From the NCBI RefSeq assembly GCF_003112575.1, contig NZ_BEWC01000007.1, positions 186,001 through 250,000 on the forward strand: DNA of 64,000 nucleotides, read 5' to 3'. Below the pieces are notes generated by a model. The model was given only the letters and a program-made list of their open reading frames with translations, searched no databases and was not told where the DNA came from. This document shows, piece after piece, positions 32,826 through 41,029 of this stretch. The first letter of the stretch is position 1, and every line of letters starts with the position of its first letter. The DNA comes from Streptomyces ardesiacus. GTDB taxonomy: Bacteria; Actinomycetota; Actinomycetes; Streptomycetales; Streptomycetaceae. A program made the translations under genes and the position numbers.

Positions 32826-34283
32826 GTGTCCTCTCTCTTCCCGGCCCTCTCCCCGGCCCCGACCGGCGCCCCGGGCGCCCGGCCCGCGCTGCGGTTCGGC
32901 GAGCGTTCCCTGACCTACGCGGAACTCGCCGCCGCGGCGGGTGCCACGGCCGGGCGCCTCGGCGGCACCGGCCGGGTCGCCATCTGGGCGACCCCGGCGA
33001 TGGAGACGGCGGTGGCGGTGGTGGCGGCGCTGCTGGCCGGGGTCGCGGCCGTGCCGCTCAACCCGAAGTCCGGCGACAAGGAACTCGCGCACATCCTCTC
33101 CGACAGCGCGCCCTCCCTCGTCCTGGCACCCCCGGACGCCGTACTGCCGCCCGCCCTCGCCGCCCTGGAACGCCTCGACGTCGACGTGCGCGCCCGCGGG
33201 AGCGTCCCCGAGGACCGCGCCGGCCAGGGCGACCCCGCGCTCGTCGTCTACACCTCCGGCACCACGGGACCGCCCAAGGGCGCCGTCCTTCCCCGCCGGG
33301 CGCTCGCGACGACCCTGGACGCGCTCGCCGACGCCTGGGGGTGGACCGGCGACGACGTGCTCGTGCAGGGGCTGCCGCTGTTCCACGTGCACGGGCTGGT
33401 CCTCGGGATCCTCGGCCCGCTGCGCCGGGGCGGCTCGGTGCGCCACCTGGGCAGGTTCACCCCCGAGGGCGCCGGGCGGGAGCTGAACGACGGCGCGACC
33501 ATGCTGTTCGGCGTGCCCACGATGTACCACCGGATCGCCGAGACGCTCCCCGGCGACCCCGAGCTGGCGAAGGCCCTCTCGGGGGCGCGGCTGCTGGTGT
33601 CGGGGTCGGCCGCGCTGCCGGTGCACGACCACGAGCGCATCGCCGCCGCCACCGGACGCCGGGTGATCGAGCGGTACGGCATGACGGAGACGCTGATGAA
33701 CACCAGCGTCCGCGCCGACGGCGAGCCGCGCGCCGGTACGGTGGGCGTGCCGCTGCCCGGTGTGGAGCTGCGGCTGGTGGAGGAGGACGGCACGCCGATC
33801 ACGGCGCTGGACGGGGAGAGCGTCGGCGAGATCCAGGTGCGCGGCGCGAACCTGTTCACCGAGTACCTCAACCGCCCGGACGCCACCGCCGCCGCCTTCA
33901 CCGAGGACGGTTTCTTCCGCACCGGCGACATGGCGGTGCGCGACCCCGACGGCTACGTCCGCATCGTCGGCCGCAAGGCCACCGACCTGATCAAGAGCGG
34001 CGGCTACAAGATCGGCGCCGGGGAGATCGAGAACGCGCTGCTCGAACACCCGGCGGTCCGGGAGGCGGCCGTCACCGGGGAGCCCGACCCGGACCTCGGG
34101 GAGCGGATCGTGGCCTGGATCGTGCCGGCCGACCCCGCCGCGCCGCCCGCCCCGGACACGCTGGCCGGCCATGTCGCGGACCGCCTCGCCCCGCACAAGC
34201 GGCCCCGTCTCGTCCGGTACCTGGAGGCGCTGCCCCGCAACGACATGGGGAAGATCATGAAGCGGGCGCTGGACCGTGGCTGA
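32826..34283 (+). CDS. matB: Malonyl-CoA synthetase MatB
   Basis: 485 aa from a GTG at 32826, with AAGGAG upstream. Adenylate-forming enzyme with P-loop VVYTSGTTGPPKGAV (about 138-152), the GYKIGAGEIE hinge and the catalytic lysine in PRNDMGKIMKR at the C-terminus. It closely resembles the characterised Streptomyces coelicolor MatB, which converts malonate (and methylmalonate) plus CoA and ATP to the acyl-CoA. The product feeds fatty acid and polyketide synthesis. The stop overlaps the next gene by eight bases. Confidence 0.93.
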   Translation: MSSLFPALSPAPTGAPGARPALRFGERSLTYAELAAAAGATAGRLGGTGRVAIWATPAMETAVAVVAALLAGVAAVPLNPKSGDKELAHILSDSAPSLVLAPPDAVLPPALAALERLDVDVRARGSVPEDRAGQGDPALVVYTSGTTGPPKGAVLPRRALATTLDALADAWGWTGDDVLVQGLPLFHVHGLVLGILGPLRRGGSVRHLGRFTPEGAGRELNDGATMLFGVPTMYHRIAETLPGDPELAKALSGARLLVSGSAALPVHDHERIAAATGRRVIERYGMTETLMNTSVRADGEPRAGTVGVPLPGVELRLVEEDGTPITALDGESVGEIQVRGANLFTEYLNRPDATAAAFTEDGFFRTGDMAVRDPDGYVRIVGRKATDLIKSGGYKIGAGEIENALLEHPAVREAAVTGEPDPDLGERIVAWIVPADPAAPPAPDTLAGHVADRLAPHKRPRLVRYLEALPRNDMGKIMKRALDRG

Positions 34284-35652
34284 GCGCCTGGGCGCCCGGG
34301 AGTTCCTCGCCCTGGTCGCCGACGACGCCTCCTTCGCGGAACTCCCCCGCCCGGACGGCCCGTGGCCGGCCGACGGCCCCCTCGGCTGGCCCGGTTACGA
34401 CGCCGCGAGGGCCCGTGCCGCCGAGCGCACCGGCGAGGAGGAGTCCGTCGTCTGCGGCACCGGCCGCGTCGAGGGCACACCGGCCGTGCTCGTCTCCTTC
34501 GAGTTCGGCTTCCTCGGCGGCTCCCTGGGCCACCGCACCGGCGACCGGATCGAGGCCGCGTACCGGTACGCCCGTGCGCACCGGCTGCCCGTGGTGCCGC
34601 TGGTCGCGACGGGCGGCAGCCGGATGCAGGAGGGGATGCTCGCGCTGACCCAATTGCAGCGCGTGGCCCGGGAGTCGGCGCTCACCCGGGCGGCCGGGCT
34701 GGCGCAGGTCGCGGTGGTGCGGGACCCGGCGACCGGGGGCGGCTGGGCGACGCTGGGCGCGGGTGCCGACGTGGTCCTCGCCCTGCCGGGCGCCCAGGTC
34801 GGCTTCGCGGGTTCCCGGGTCCGGCCGCCGGACGCCGACCCGGCGGCGTACACGGCCGAGGCGCAGGTGGCGGCGGGCAGCGCGGACGCCGTCGTACCGC
34901 CCGGGGAGCTGCGTACGACGCTGGGGCGGTGGCTGCGGCTGCTGACGGCGCCGTCCGCCGATCCGGCACCGGTGCCCGGACCCCTGGGCGCCCGGGACCT
35001 GCCGGCCGACGGCTGGGAGGCGGTACGGCGGGCCCGCGCCCCCGGACGCCCGCGCGCCGGTGCGTACCTGGACGCCTACTTCACCGACCGGGTCGCCCTG
35101 TCCGGCGACCGCTGCGGCGGCCGGGACGCCGAGGGCATGCTGTGCGGCTTCGGCACGCACGCGGGGCGCACGGTCGCGTACGCCGCCCAGACCGGCACGG
35201 CGACCCGGCCCGCCGGGTACCGCACCGCTACCCGGCTGGTCCACCTCGCCGACCGGCTCGGCATCCCGGTGCTGACCCTGGTGGACACGCCGGGCGCGGC
35301 CAACGACGCGGAGGCCGAGCGGCAGGGGGTGGGCCCGGCGATCGCGGACCTGTTCGGCGCCGTGGCCTCGGCGCGCACGCCGGTCACCACGCTGGTGATC
35401 GGCGAGGGCGGCTCGGGCGGTGCGCTGGCCCTGGCCGCGCCCGGCGCCACCTGGGCCACGCCGGACAGCTACTTCTCCGTCATCGCGCCGGAGCACGCGG
35501 CGGCGATCCTGAAGCGTCCGCCGCAGGAGGTGCGGGCCACGGCCGGTCAACTGCGCCTGCGGCCCCAGGACTTGGCGGCACTGGGCATGATCCGAACAAA
35601 CGAGCAGTTGTTCCCTGGAACAGGTGATCGTCGCTCTGGAGAGCGCATGTGA
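34276..35652 (+). CDS. Fused acyl-CoA carboxyltransferase (AccD-AccA type) of the malonate locus
   Basis: 458 aa from a GTG at 34276 inside the end of matB. The N-terminal half (about 25-215) is a beta-type crotonase fold with FLGGSLGHRTGDRI and GGSRMQEGM. The C-terminal half (about 255-440) is alpha-type, with LVDTPGAANDAEAERQG and IGEGGSGGALALAAP. The zinc ribbon of AccD is missing. Possible roles are biotin-dependent carboxyl transfer from malonyl-CoA or formation of malonyl-CoA; no biotin-carrier gene is near. The last 17 residues (TNEQLFPGTGDRRSGERM) are encoded by a low-GC stretch and do not look like the normal AccA end, suggesting the native C-terminus was replaced. Confidence 0.85.
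   Translation: MAERLGAREFLALVADDASFAELPRPDGPWPADGPLGWPGYDAARARAAERTGEEESVVCGTGRVEGTPAVLVSFEFGFLGGSLGHRTGDRIEAAYRYARAHRLPVVPLVATGGSRMQEGMLALTQLQRVARESALTRAAGLAQVAVVRDPATGGGWATLGAGADVVLALPGAQVGFAGSRVRPPDADPAAYTAEAQVAAGSADAVVPPGELRTTLGRWLRLLTAPSADPAPVPGPLGARDLPADGWEAVRRARAPGRPRAGAYLDAYFTDRVALSGDRCGGRDAEGMLCGFGTHAGRTVAYAAQTGTATRPAGYRTATRLVHLADRLGIPVLTLVDTPGAANDAEAERQGVGPAIADLFGAVASARTPVTTLVIGEGGSGGALALAAPGATWATPDSYFSVIAPEHAAAILKRPPQEVRATAGQLRLRPQDLAALGMIRTNEQLFPGTGDRRSGERM
35594..35622. promoter_or_regulatory. Overlapping inverted repeats in the low-GC stretch before the micro-ORF
   Basis: GAACAA-N8-TTGTTC (35594-35613) overlaps TGTTCC-CT-GGAACA (35609-35622). Both lie inside the unusual 3' end of the carboxyltransferase gene, in a stretch (about 35588-35715) of clearly lower GC than its surroundings. 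Likely a regulatory element for the downstream micro-ORF transcript, but no clean -35/-10 pair is visible. Confidence 0.4.
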
Positions 35653-35781
35653 CTGCAGGGACCAACGATACTTACGGTGTGCAAGCAACGGGCTGCAGAC
35701 CGTAGTTGACGCACATGTCCCACGTAGTCCCGTGGGGCCCGGCGGGCCCCGCACACGAACAGCGCAAGGAGCTGCACGATC

Positions 35782-35841
35782 ATGAACCTTCTCACCGACA
35801 TCCTCGCCGGCCTCGTCCACTTCGTCGGCTGGCTGGTCTGA
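35782..35841 (+). CDS. Micro-ORF encoding a 19-residue hydrophobic peptide
   Basis: The full translation is MNLLTDILAGLVHFVGWLV. AAGGAG at 35766-35771 lies ten bases before the ATG, an excellent ribosome site. A 13-bp hairpin terminator follows 18 bases after the stop. The peptide would form a single amphipathic or membrane-lying helix with one Asp, one His and one Trp. Length and character resemble tiny membrane-active or regulatory peptides. The dedicated ribosome site, terminator and AT-richer upstream region argue that it is a real transcription unit. An alternative is an mRNA or sRNA whose short frame is a leader. Confidence 0.6.
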   Translation: MNLLTDILAGLVHFVGWLV

Positions 35842-35859
35842 CGGTCCGAGAAACCAGGC

Positions 35860-35892
35860 GGCGCCGCCTCCCCGTCCCAGGGAGGCGGCGCC
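35860..35892 (+). terminator. Hairpin terminator after the micro-ORF
   Basis: A 13-bp perfect GC stem (35860-35872 with 35880-35892) around a seven-base loop, extendable by imperfect pairs. It also serves the converging subtilisin gene, whose stop is at 35921. Confidence 0.8.
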
Positions 35893-35920
35893 GTCCGCGT
35901 GTGCGTGCCCGGCCCCGGGC

Positions 35921-38900
35921 CTACCGCACGGCCACCGCCCGCACGATCCGCTGCGTGACCGAACCGCCCCGGTCGTCGTGCGCGGAGGCCCGCAGCGAGA
36001 GGTGCGCCGCGTCGCGGGGCACACTCACGGTGCCCTGCCAGGACGCCTGGCCGTCACCGGCGCGCAGCCGGACCTGCTGCCAGCTCGTCCCCCCGTCGTA
36101 GGACACCTCCAGCTTCCCGCCGCCGAGCGTCCCGGTGTCCGGGGCGCCCGCCACGTACTGCGCGCCGAGCCCGATCCGCAGCTTCTTCCCGCCGCGCACC
36201 GTCCCCGCGAGGTCGGTGTCCACGTCGAAGGAGAGGTTGATGAGCGGCAGCCGGGTCCACCGGTCCTCCGGTGTCGCCGCCGACCGGAAGGTCCACTCGG
36301 CGTGGCCCTCGCTCGCGAGCGGCCGGCGCGCCGCGTCGATCGCGGTGTCGGTGACGAGCCTGTAGGTGTGCTCGCCGGCCGGCGCGTCCCACACGTACGC
36401 GGCGGAACTCGGCCCCTGGTCGGCCAGTTCGCCGTCCAGGTACACCGACGTGGTCTGCGTCATGCCGCTGTCCTCGTTCCACACGTCGCCGAAGCCGGTG
36501 TGGTCGGGGCCCGAGTCGCCCCAGCCGGGCGCGTTGAACTGGAGCCGGTTTCCGGCGCGCTGCTGCCCCCAGCCGAGGCCGGTGCCGAGGTAGGGGTGCA
36601 GCACCGGCTTGAACCAGTTCAGCTCCCCGTGCGACCCGCCCCGGTAGGCGACCAGTCCGCCGCGTTCCTCCAGCGCCTCACCGGCGCCGGTCACGGTCTC
36701 GTGCCAGAGCTGGCCCGGTCCGGTGGACACGTACTCGGTGCGCTCGACCGGGTAGTCGATCCGCTCCCGGAAGCCCAGGCCGACCGGGAAGGTGTCGGTG
36801 ATCGAGTACCGGAACTCCCCGCCGCTCTCCGGCGCGTCGCCGTGGTACCTGGTGCGCAGCACGGCGAGGTCGCGGTTGCCCGGCCTGAAGGTGAGGTCCC
36901 GGTCGGGCACGGCGCCCTCGTGTCCCTCGGACAGGTCGTACACGTAGGGCGTGTTGCGGGTGCCGGTCATGTCGACGCGTCCGGCCTCGCGCAGCCGGGC
37001 GGCGTCGGCCGCGGAGACCGTGGCGATCTGCAGCGGGCGGTCGGCGTTGTCGTCCGTGCCCCACCACGCCATCAGCCGGCCGGGGGCGTCGTCGGTCACG
37101 AACAGCGCCTCGACGCCCGCGTCCTGCGCCGCCTGCGCGAGCGCCGCCGGTTCGGTCCCCGCGGTGAGCCGGGCGAGCACCGCCTTGCCGCGCACGCCGC
37201 CGGGGAAGGCCCCGTCACCGGGGGCGCCGACGTCGACCAGGGGCAGCCGGGTGCGTCCCTCGGCCAGGGTGCCGCCCGCCTGCACGGTGGCCTCGCCGAT
37301 CCCCTTCACGTCGAGCAGCGGCTTGCCGAGCCGCCACACGGTCCGGTACTCGAAGCCGCCCGCGGTCACCTTCCCGGTCGGCGCGGCGAAGACGCTGTCG
37401 TACGTCAGCGGCACCTGGACGGCACCGAACAGGTCGGCGCCGTTCGCCGTGCGGTCGTACTCCATGAGGAGCTGCCGGGTCTCGGTGCGCCGCTGGACGT
37501 CGGCGCTGATCTCGCGCAGCTCGCGGCCGTCCAGGGTGACCTCGCGGTCCCGGTCGACGACGACCTCCGGGGCGGCGAGGAAGCCCAGACCGAGGGAGTC
37601 GGCGCCGTGGCTGCCGCGCACGTCCAGGAAGGACGTCAGGCTGTACGTCCCGGGCTGGAGCCGCAGCGTGAGGGTGCCGGACTCCCCGACGTGCGCGGGG
37701 ACCGGGTCGACGCCCTCGGTGAGCCGCTGGACGGTCAGGTCGGCCGGCGCCGCGGCACCGGAGCGGTCCTTGACGTGCACGGTGAGCGTGTACCGCTCCT
37801 CCTCCTTGACCAGCCCGAACGCGGTGTGCGCGAGGGTGGTCCCGCTCGCGTCGGCCGCCACGATCTGCCCGCTGGTGTCGCCGACCGGCGCCTTGGCCCC
37901 GTCGCCGGTGACGGTGGTGGCGGCGGTGCCGTGCGCGGGCACGGTGAGGGAGGTGCGGGCGAGGGTGACGACGCCCTCGGGGGCGCCCCGCACGGACAGG
38001 TGCAGCTCGACGTCCGCGTCGGAGGAGTTGGTGTAGGTGACGGTCCTGGTGACCGGCTCGTTGCCCTCGTAGGGCCAGGAGTGGAAGCCGAGGTCCGCGC
38101 TGCCGGTCGCGGTGACGTCGGCCCCGACGGCGTCCGGCACGCTGACCCGGCCCGCACCCAACTGGTGCACGGGGGCGTCGAGTTCCTTCGAGGTGGACAT
38201 CAGCGCGTCCTTGAGCCGCGCGCCGGTCCAGTCGGGGTGCTCCTCGGCGAGCAGGGCGGCCGCCCCGGCGATGTGCGGCGTCGCCATCGACGTGCCGTCC
38301 ATGCTGGTGTAGTCGCCGCTGCCCTCGGCGAGCCGGGAGCGGGCGGCGAGGATGCCGACGCCGGGGGCCGACAGGTCGGGCTTGAGCGCGTGGTCGCCGT
38401 AGCGGGGCCCGGCGCTGGTGAACCAGGCCGCCCGGTCGGCGGAGTCGACGGCGCCGACGGTCAGGGCGGCGTCGGCCGCGCCGGGCGAGCCTATGGAGGA
38501 GGGGGCGCCGGTGTTGCCGGCCGCGACGACGAACAGCGCGCCGGTCTCCCGGGAGAGGGTGTTGACGGCCTCGGCCATGGGGTCGGTGCCGTCGCTGGGT
38601 TCGGTCGAGCCGAGGCTCATGGAGACGATGTCGGCGTCCACGTCCCGGGCGGCCCACTCCATCCCGGCGATGATCTCGGACTCGCTGCCGAAGCCCTCGT
38701 CGTCGAGGACCTTGCCGACCGCGAGGGTGGCACCGGGCGCGACGCCCTTCTCCTTGCCGTCGGAGGCGGCTCCGCTGCCGCCCACGGTGGAGGTGACGTG
38801 CGTGCCGTGGCCGTGCCGGTCGGCGACCTCCTGGCCGGGGATGAAGCTCTTGCTCTGCGCGATCCGCCCCGCGAGGTCGGGGTGCCCGGCGTCCACGCCG

Positions 38901-39574
38901 CTGTCCAGCACGGCGACGGTGACGCCCTTGCCGGTCAGCCCGGCCTCCCATGCCTCGGGCGTGCCGATCTGCGCGTTGGACTCGGCCATGGCCGCGGTGA
39001 CCCGGCCGTCGAGCCACACGCCGTCGATCCCTGCGCCGCCTCGGGTGAACTCCCGCCAGAAGTCTCTCCCCCTGTCCGCCTCGACGGCGGCCCCGCGCAC
39101 GCTGGGCAGCGCCCGCGTCCGCTCGGTGCCCTTCGGGGTGGCGGCCCGCACGCCCTTGCCGTAGGTCACGATCAGCGGCAGCTCGCCGCTCTCGGTGTCG
39201 GCGAGCCCCTGCTCCAGCAGCGCGTCGACGTCGAAGAGCCGTTCGTCGAGGCTGCCCTCACGCAGGTACGGCAGGGCCTCGTCCGGTACGACGACGGTCC
39301 GGCCGTCATGGCTGCTGGTGCGCACGGCCCCGGTGGCGCCCTCGGGCCGGTCGACGGCGATGCTCTTCCTGCCCCCGCCGAGGTCGGTGACGGTGACCCG
39401 GTCGCCGGTGACGAGGGTGACGGTGCGCGCCGCGTCGGCCGCGCGGGCGGGGGCCCGCTGGTGCGCCGGGTCCGGCGGCGGTTCCTGCGCCGCCGCCGTC
39501 CCGGCCGGCAGCAGCGCGATCACGAGCCCCGCCGACAGGAGGGCCGCCCCGCGTCTGACTGGTCCTGTGCTCAT
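35921..39574 (-). CDS. Large secreted subtilisin-like serine protease (S8)
   Basis: 1217 aa. Signal peptide 1-29 (AGTAAA-QE). A propeptide (about 30-195) is followed by the S8 domain with Asp224 (AVLDSGVDAGHPDL), His256 (DRHGHGTHVTSTVGG), oxyanion Asn354 (VAAGNTG) and Ser429 (DGTSMATPHIAGAAALL), all intact. The remaining 700 residues contain beta-sandwich and PA-like modules of the kind seen in large Streptomyces subtilases; no anchor motif is visible at the C-terminus, so release into the medium is expected. The ATG at 39574 has only a weak ribosome site (AGAGAGACG). Direct repeats of AGTGCTGTGA lie just upstream (about 39600-39625). Confidence 0.93.
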   Translation of the reverse strand: MSTGPVRRGAALLSAGLVIALLPAGTAAAQEPPPDPAHQRAPARAADAARTVTLVTGDRVTVTDLGGGRKSIAVDRPEGATGAVRTSSHDGRTVVVPDEALPYLREGSLDERLFDVDALLEQGLADTESGELPLIVTYGKGVRAATPKGTERTRALPSVRGAAVEADRGRDFWREFTRGGAGIDGVWLDGRVTAAMAESNAQIGTPEAWEAGLTGKGVTVAVLDSGVDAGHPDLAGRIAQSKSFIPGQEVADRHGHGTHVTSTVGGSGAASDGKEKGVAPGATLAVGKVLDDEGFGSESEIIAGMEWAARDVDADIVSMSLGSTEPSDGTDPMAEAVNTLSRETGALFVVAAGNTGAPSSIGSPGAADAALTVGAVDSADRAAWFTSAGPRYGDHALKPDLSAPGVGILAARSRLAEGSGDYTSMDGTSMATPHIAGAAALLAEEHPDWTGARLKDALMSTSKELDAPVHQLGAGRVSVPDAVGADVTATGSADLGFHSWPYEGNEPVTRTVTYTNSSDADVELHLSVRGAPEGVVTLARTSLTVPAHGTAATTVTGDGAKAPVGDTSGQIVAADASGTTLAHTAFGLVKEEERYTLTVHVKDRSGAAAPADLTVQRLTEGVDPVPAHVGESGTLTLRLQPGTYSLTSFLDVRGSHGADSLGLGFLAAPEVVVDRDREVTLDGRELREISADVQRRTETRQLLMEYDRTANGADLFGAVQVPLTYDSVFAAPTGKVTAGGFEYRTVWRLGKPLLDVKGIGEATVQAGGTLAEGRTRLPLVDVGAPGDGAFPGGVRGKAVLARLTAGTEPAALAQAAQDAGVEALFVTDDAPGRLMAWWGTDDNADRPLQIATVSAADAARLREAGRVDMTGTRNTPYVYDLSEGHEGAVPDRDLTFRPGNRDLAVLRTRYHGDAPESGGEFRYSITDTFPVGLGFRERIDYPVERTEYVSTGPGQLWHETVTGAGEALEERGGLVAYRGGSHGELNWFKPVLHPYLGTGLGWGQQRAGNRLQFNAPGWGDSGPDHTGFGDVWNEDSGMTQTTSVYLDGELADQGPSSAAYVWDAPAGEHTYRLVTDTAIDAARRPLASEGHAEWTFRSAATPEDRWTRLPLINLSFDVDTDLAGTVRGGKKLRIGLGAQYVAGAPDTGTLGGGKLEVSYDGGTSWQQVRLRAGDGQASWQGTVSVPRDAAHLSLRASAHDDRGGSVTQRIVRAVAVR

Positions 39575-39855
39575 CCACGTCTCTCTTCGTGTCGTCGTAG
39601 AGTGCTGTGACGAGTGCTGTGAGCAGTCTCAGGGGGCTTGCGGGGCACGGGAGTTGACCGGGGGCGGCGGGTAGTTGCCCTGGCGGGTTCCCGCCAGCGG
39701 CCCGGGAGGCCGGGTGACGAGCCTCCACACCCCCCGTTCAGCGGCCCCCCGCCCGGCCCCCTCCAGCAGGCGCCCGCCCGTGCGCCCGCGCACCATGCGA
39801 AGGAGACCGGCCACCCGCCGGCCCCGCACGGTCCGCGCTCTCGGGAGGATTCGCC

Positions 39856-40974
39856 ATGACCGCCAGCACTGCCAGCACCGCCAGTCTGGAGGCACTGCGC
39901 CGCTGCCACTTCGCCGTCGATCTGGGCGCGGCGCGGACCCGCGTGTACGTGAAGGGTGCGGGGCTGGTCGTCGACCAGCCGTCCGCGGCGGCGGTCAACA
40001 CGCGCACGGGCGCGCTCATCGCGGTCGGCGAGTTCGCGGAGAAGATGACCGGCCGCACCCCCGGATACATCCGGGTCGTGCGTCCGGTCTCCGGCGGCAC
40101 GGTCGTCGACATCGAGATGGCCCAGCGCATGCTGCGCCACCTGCTCGGTGACAAGGTCCGGCGCGCCCTGCGCCGCAAGCCCCGGCTCCGGGCCGCCGTC
40201 TGCACCCCGCACGACGCGGACCCGCTGTCGCAGCGGGCGGCCATCGAGACGCTGGTCGGGCTCGGCGCGCGCCGGGTGGAGCTCGTCGACACCCTCATCG
40301 CGGCGGCGGTCGGCTGCGGACTGCCCGTGGAGCGGCCCGAGGCCACCATGATCATGGTGTGCGGTGCCCACGCCACGCAGGTCGCGGTGCTCTCCCTCGG
40401 CTCGATCGTGACGGCGGAGCGCATCCCGGTGGGCGGCGAGGCCGTGGACCACGCGATCGTGCAGCTGCTGCGCCACCAGCACGAGCTGGTGCTGCCCAGC
40501 CAGTCCGTGCGCCCGTTGCAGCTCGCCCTGGCCGGCAACGGACTGACCCCGCAGGGACCGGCGTCCACCGAGATCCACGGGCGGGACGTGGCGACCGGCC
40601 TGGCGCGCAGTGTGCGGGTCGACACCGCCACGGTGCGCAACGCCATCCAGACACCGCTGACGGCCGTGCTCGACGGCATCGGCAAGGTGCTGCGGGACTG
40701 CCCGCCCGACCTGGTCGCGGACCTCGCCGACCGCGGGATCATGATGGTCGGCGGAAGCGCGCTGCTGCCGGGCTTCGACCAGATGCTGCGGCAGGCCACG
40801 GGCATGCCGGTGCACATCGCGGAGCGGCCCGACGTCTGCGCGGTCCAGGGCCTCGGCAGCATGCTGGAGGGCCGGGTCGAGCCGCTCGTCCTGCACCCGA
40901 CGACCTCGGACGCCGGAGCCGGCGCCGGCACGGACGCGGTCGCGGGCTCCGGCGCCGGCAACGACGCCGGCTGA
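39856..40974 (+). CDS. mbl: MreB paralogue Mbl
   Basis: 372 aa, GGAGG nine bases before the ATG. Actin-like ATPase fold: phosphate-1 block FAVDLGAARTRVYVKG, second block MIMVCGAHATQVAVLS, and adenosine motif GIMMVGGSALLPGFDQML. Several positions usually conserved in MreB differ: the first loop lacks the DxGTxN pattern and the second lacks DIGGGT. This fits the degenerate Streptomyces Mbl, which acts with MreB at sporulation septa and in the spore wall. The Ala/Gly-rich C-terminal 20 residues are probably disordered. A histidine-kinase-like gene follows after 55 bases. Confidence 0.92.
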   Translation: MTASTASTASLEALRRCHFAVDLGAARTRVYVKGAGLVVDQPSAAAVNTRTGALIAVGEFAEKMTGRTPGYIRVVRPVSGGTVVDIEMAQRMLRHLLGDKVRRALRRKPRLRAAVCTPHDADPLSQRAAIETLVGLGARRVELVDTLIAAAVGCGLPVERPEATMIMVCGAHATQVAVLSLGSIVTAERIPVGGEAVDHAIVQLLRHQHELVLPSQSVRPLQLALAGNGLTPQGPASTEIHGRDVATGLARSVRVDTATVRNAIQTPLTAVLDGIGKVLRDCPPDLVADLADRGIMMVGGSALLPGFDQMLRQATGMPVHIAERPDVCAVQGLGSMLEGRVEPLVLHPTTSDAGAGAGTDAVAGSGAGNDAG

Positions 40975-41029
40975 CGCCGCCGCAGGACGACGGACGGGGA
41001 CAGGCCAGGAGACCGAGGAAGCCCGACGG

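Noticed and set aside
35978..39610. 1210-codon open frame antisense to the subtilisin gene
   Set aside because: Antisense of a GC-rich gene stays open by codon bias; composition is Gly/Ala/Val/Arg without any motif, while the minus strand shows the full S8 catalytic triad.
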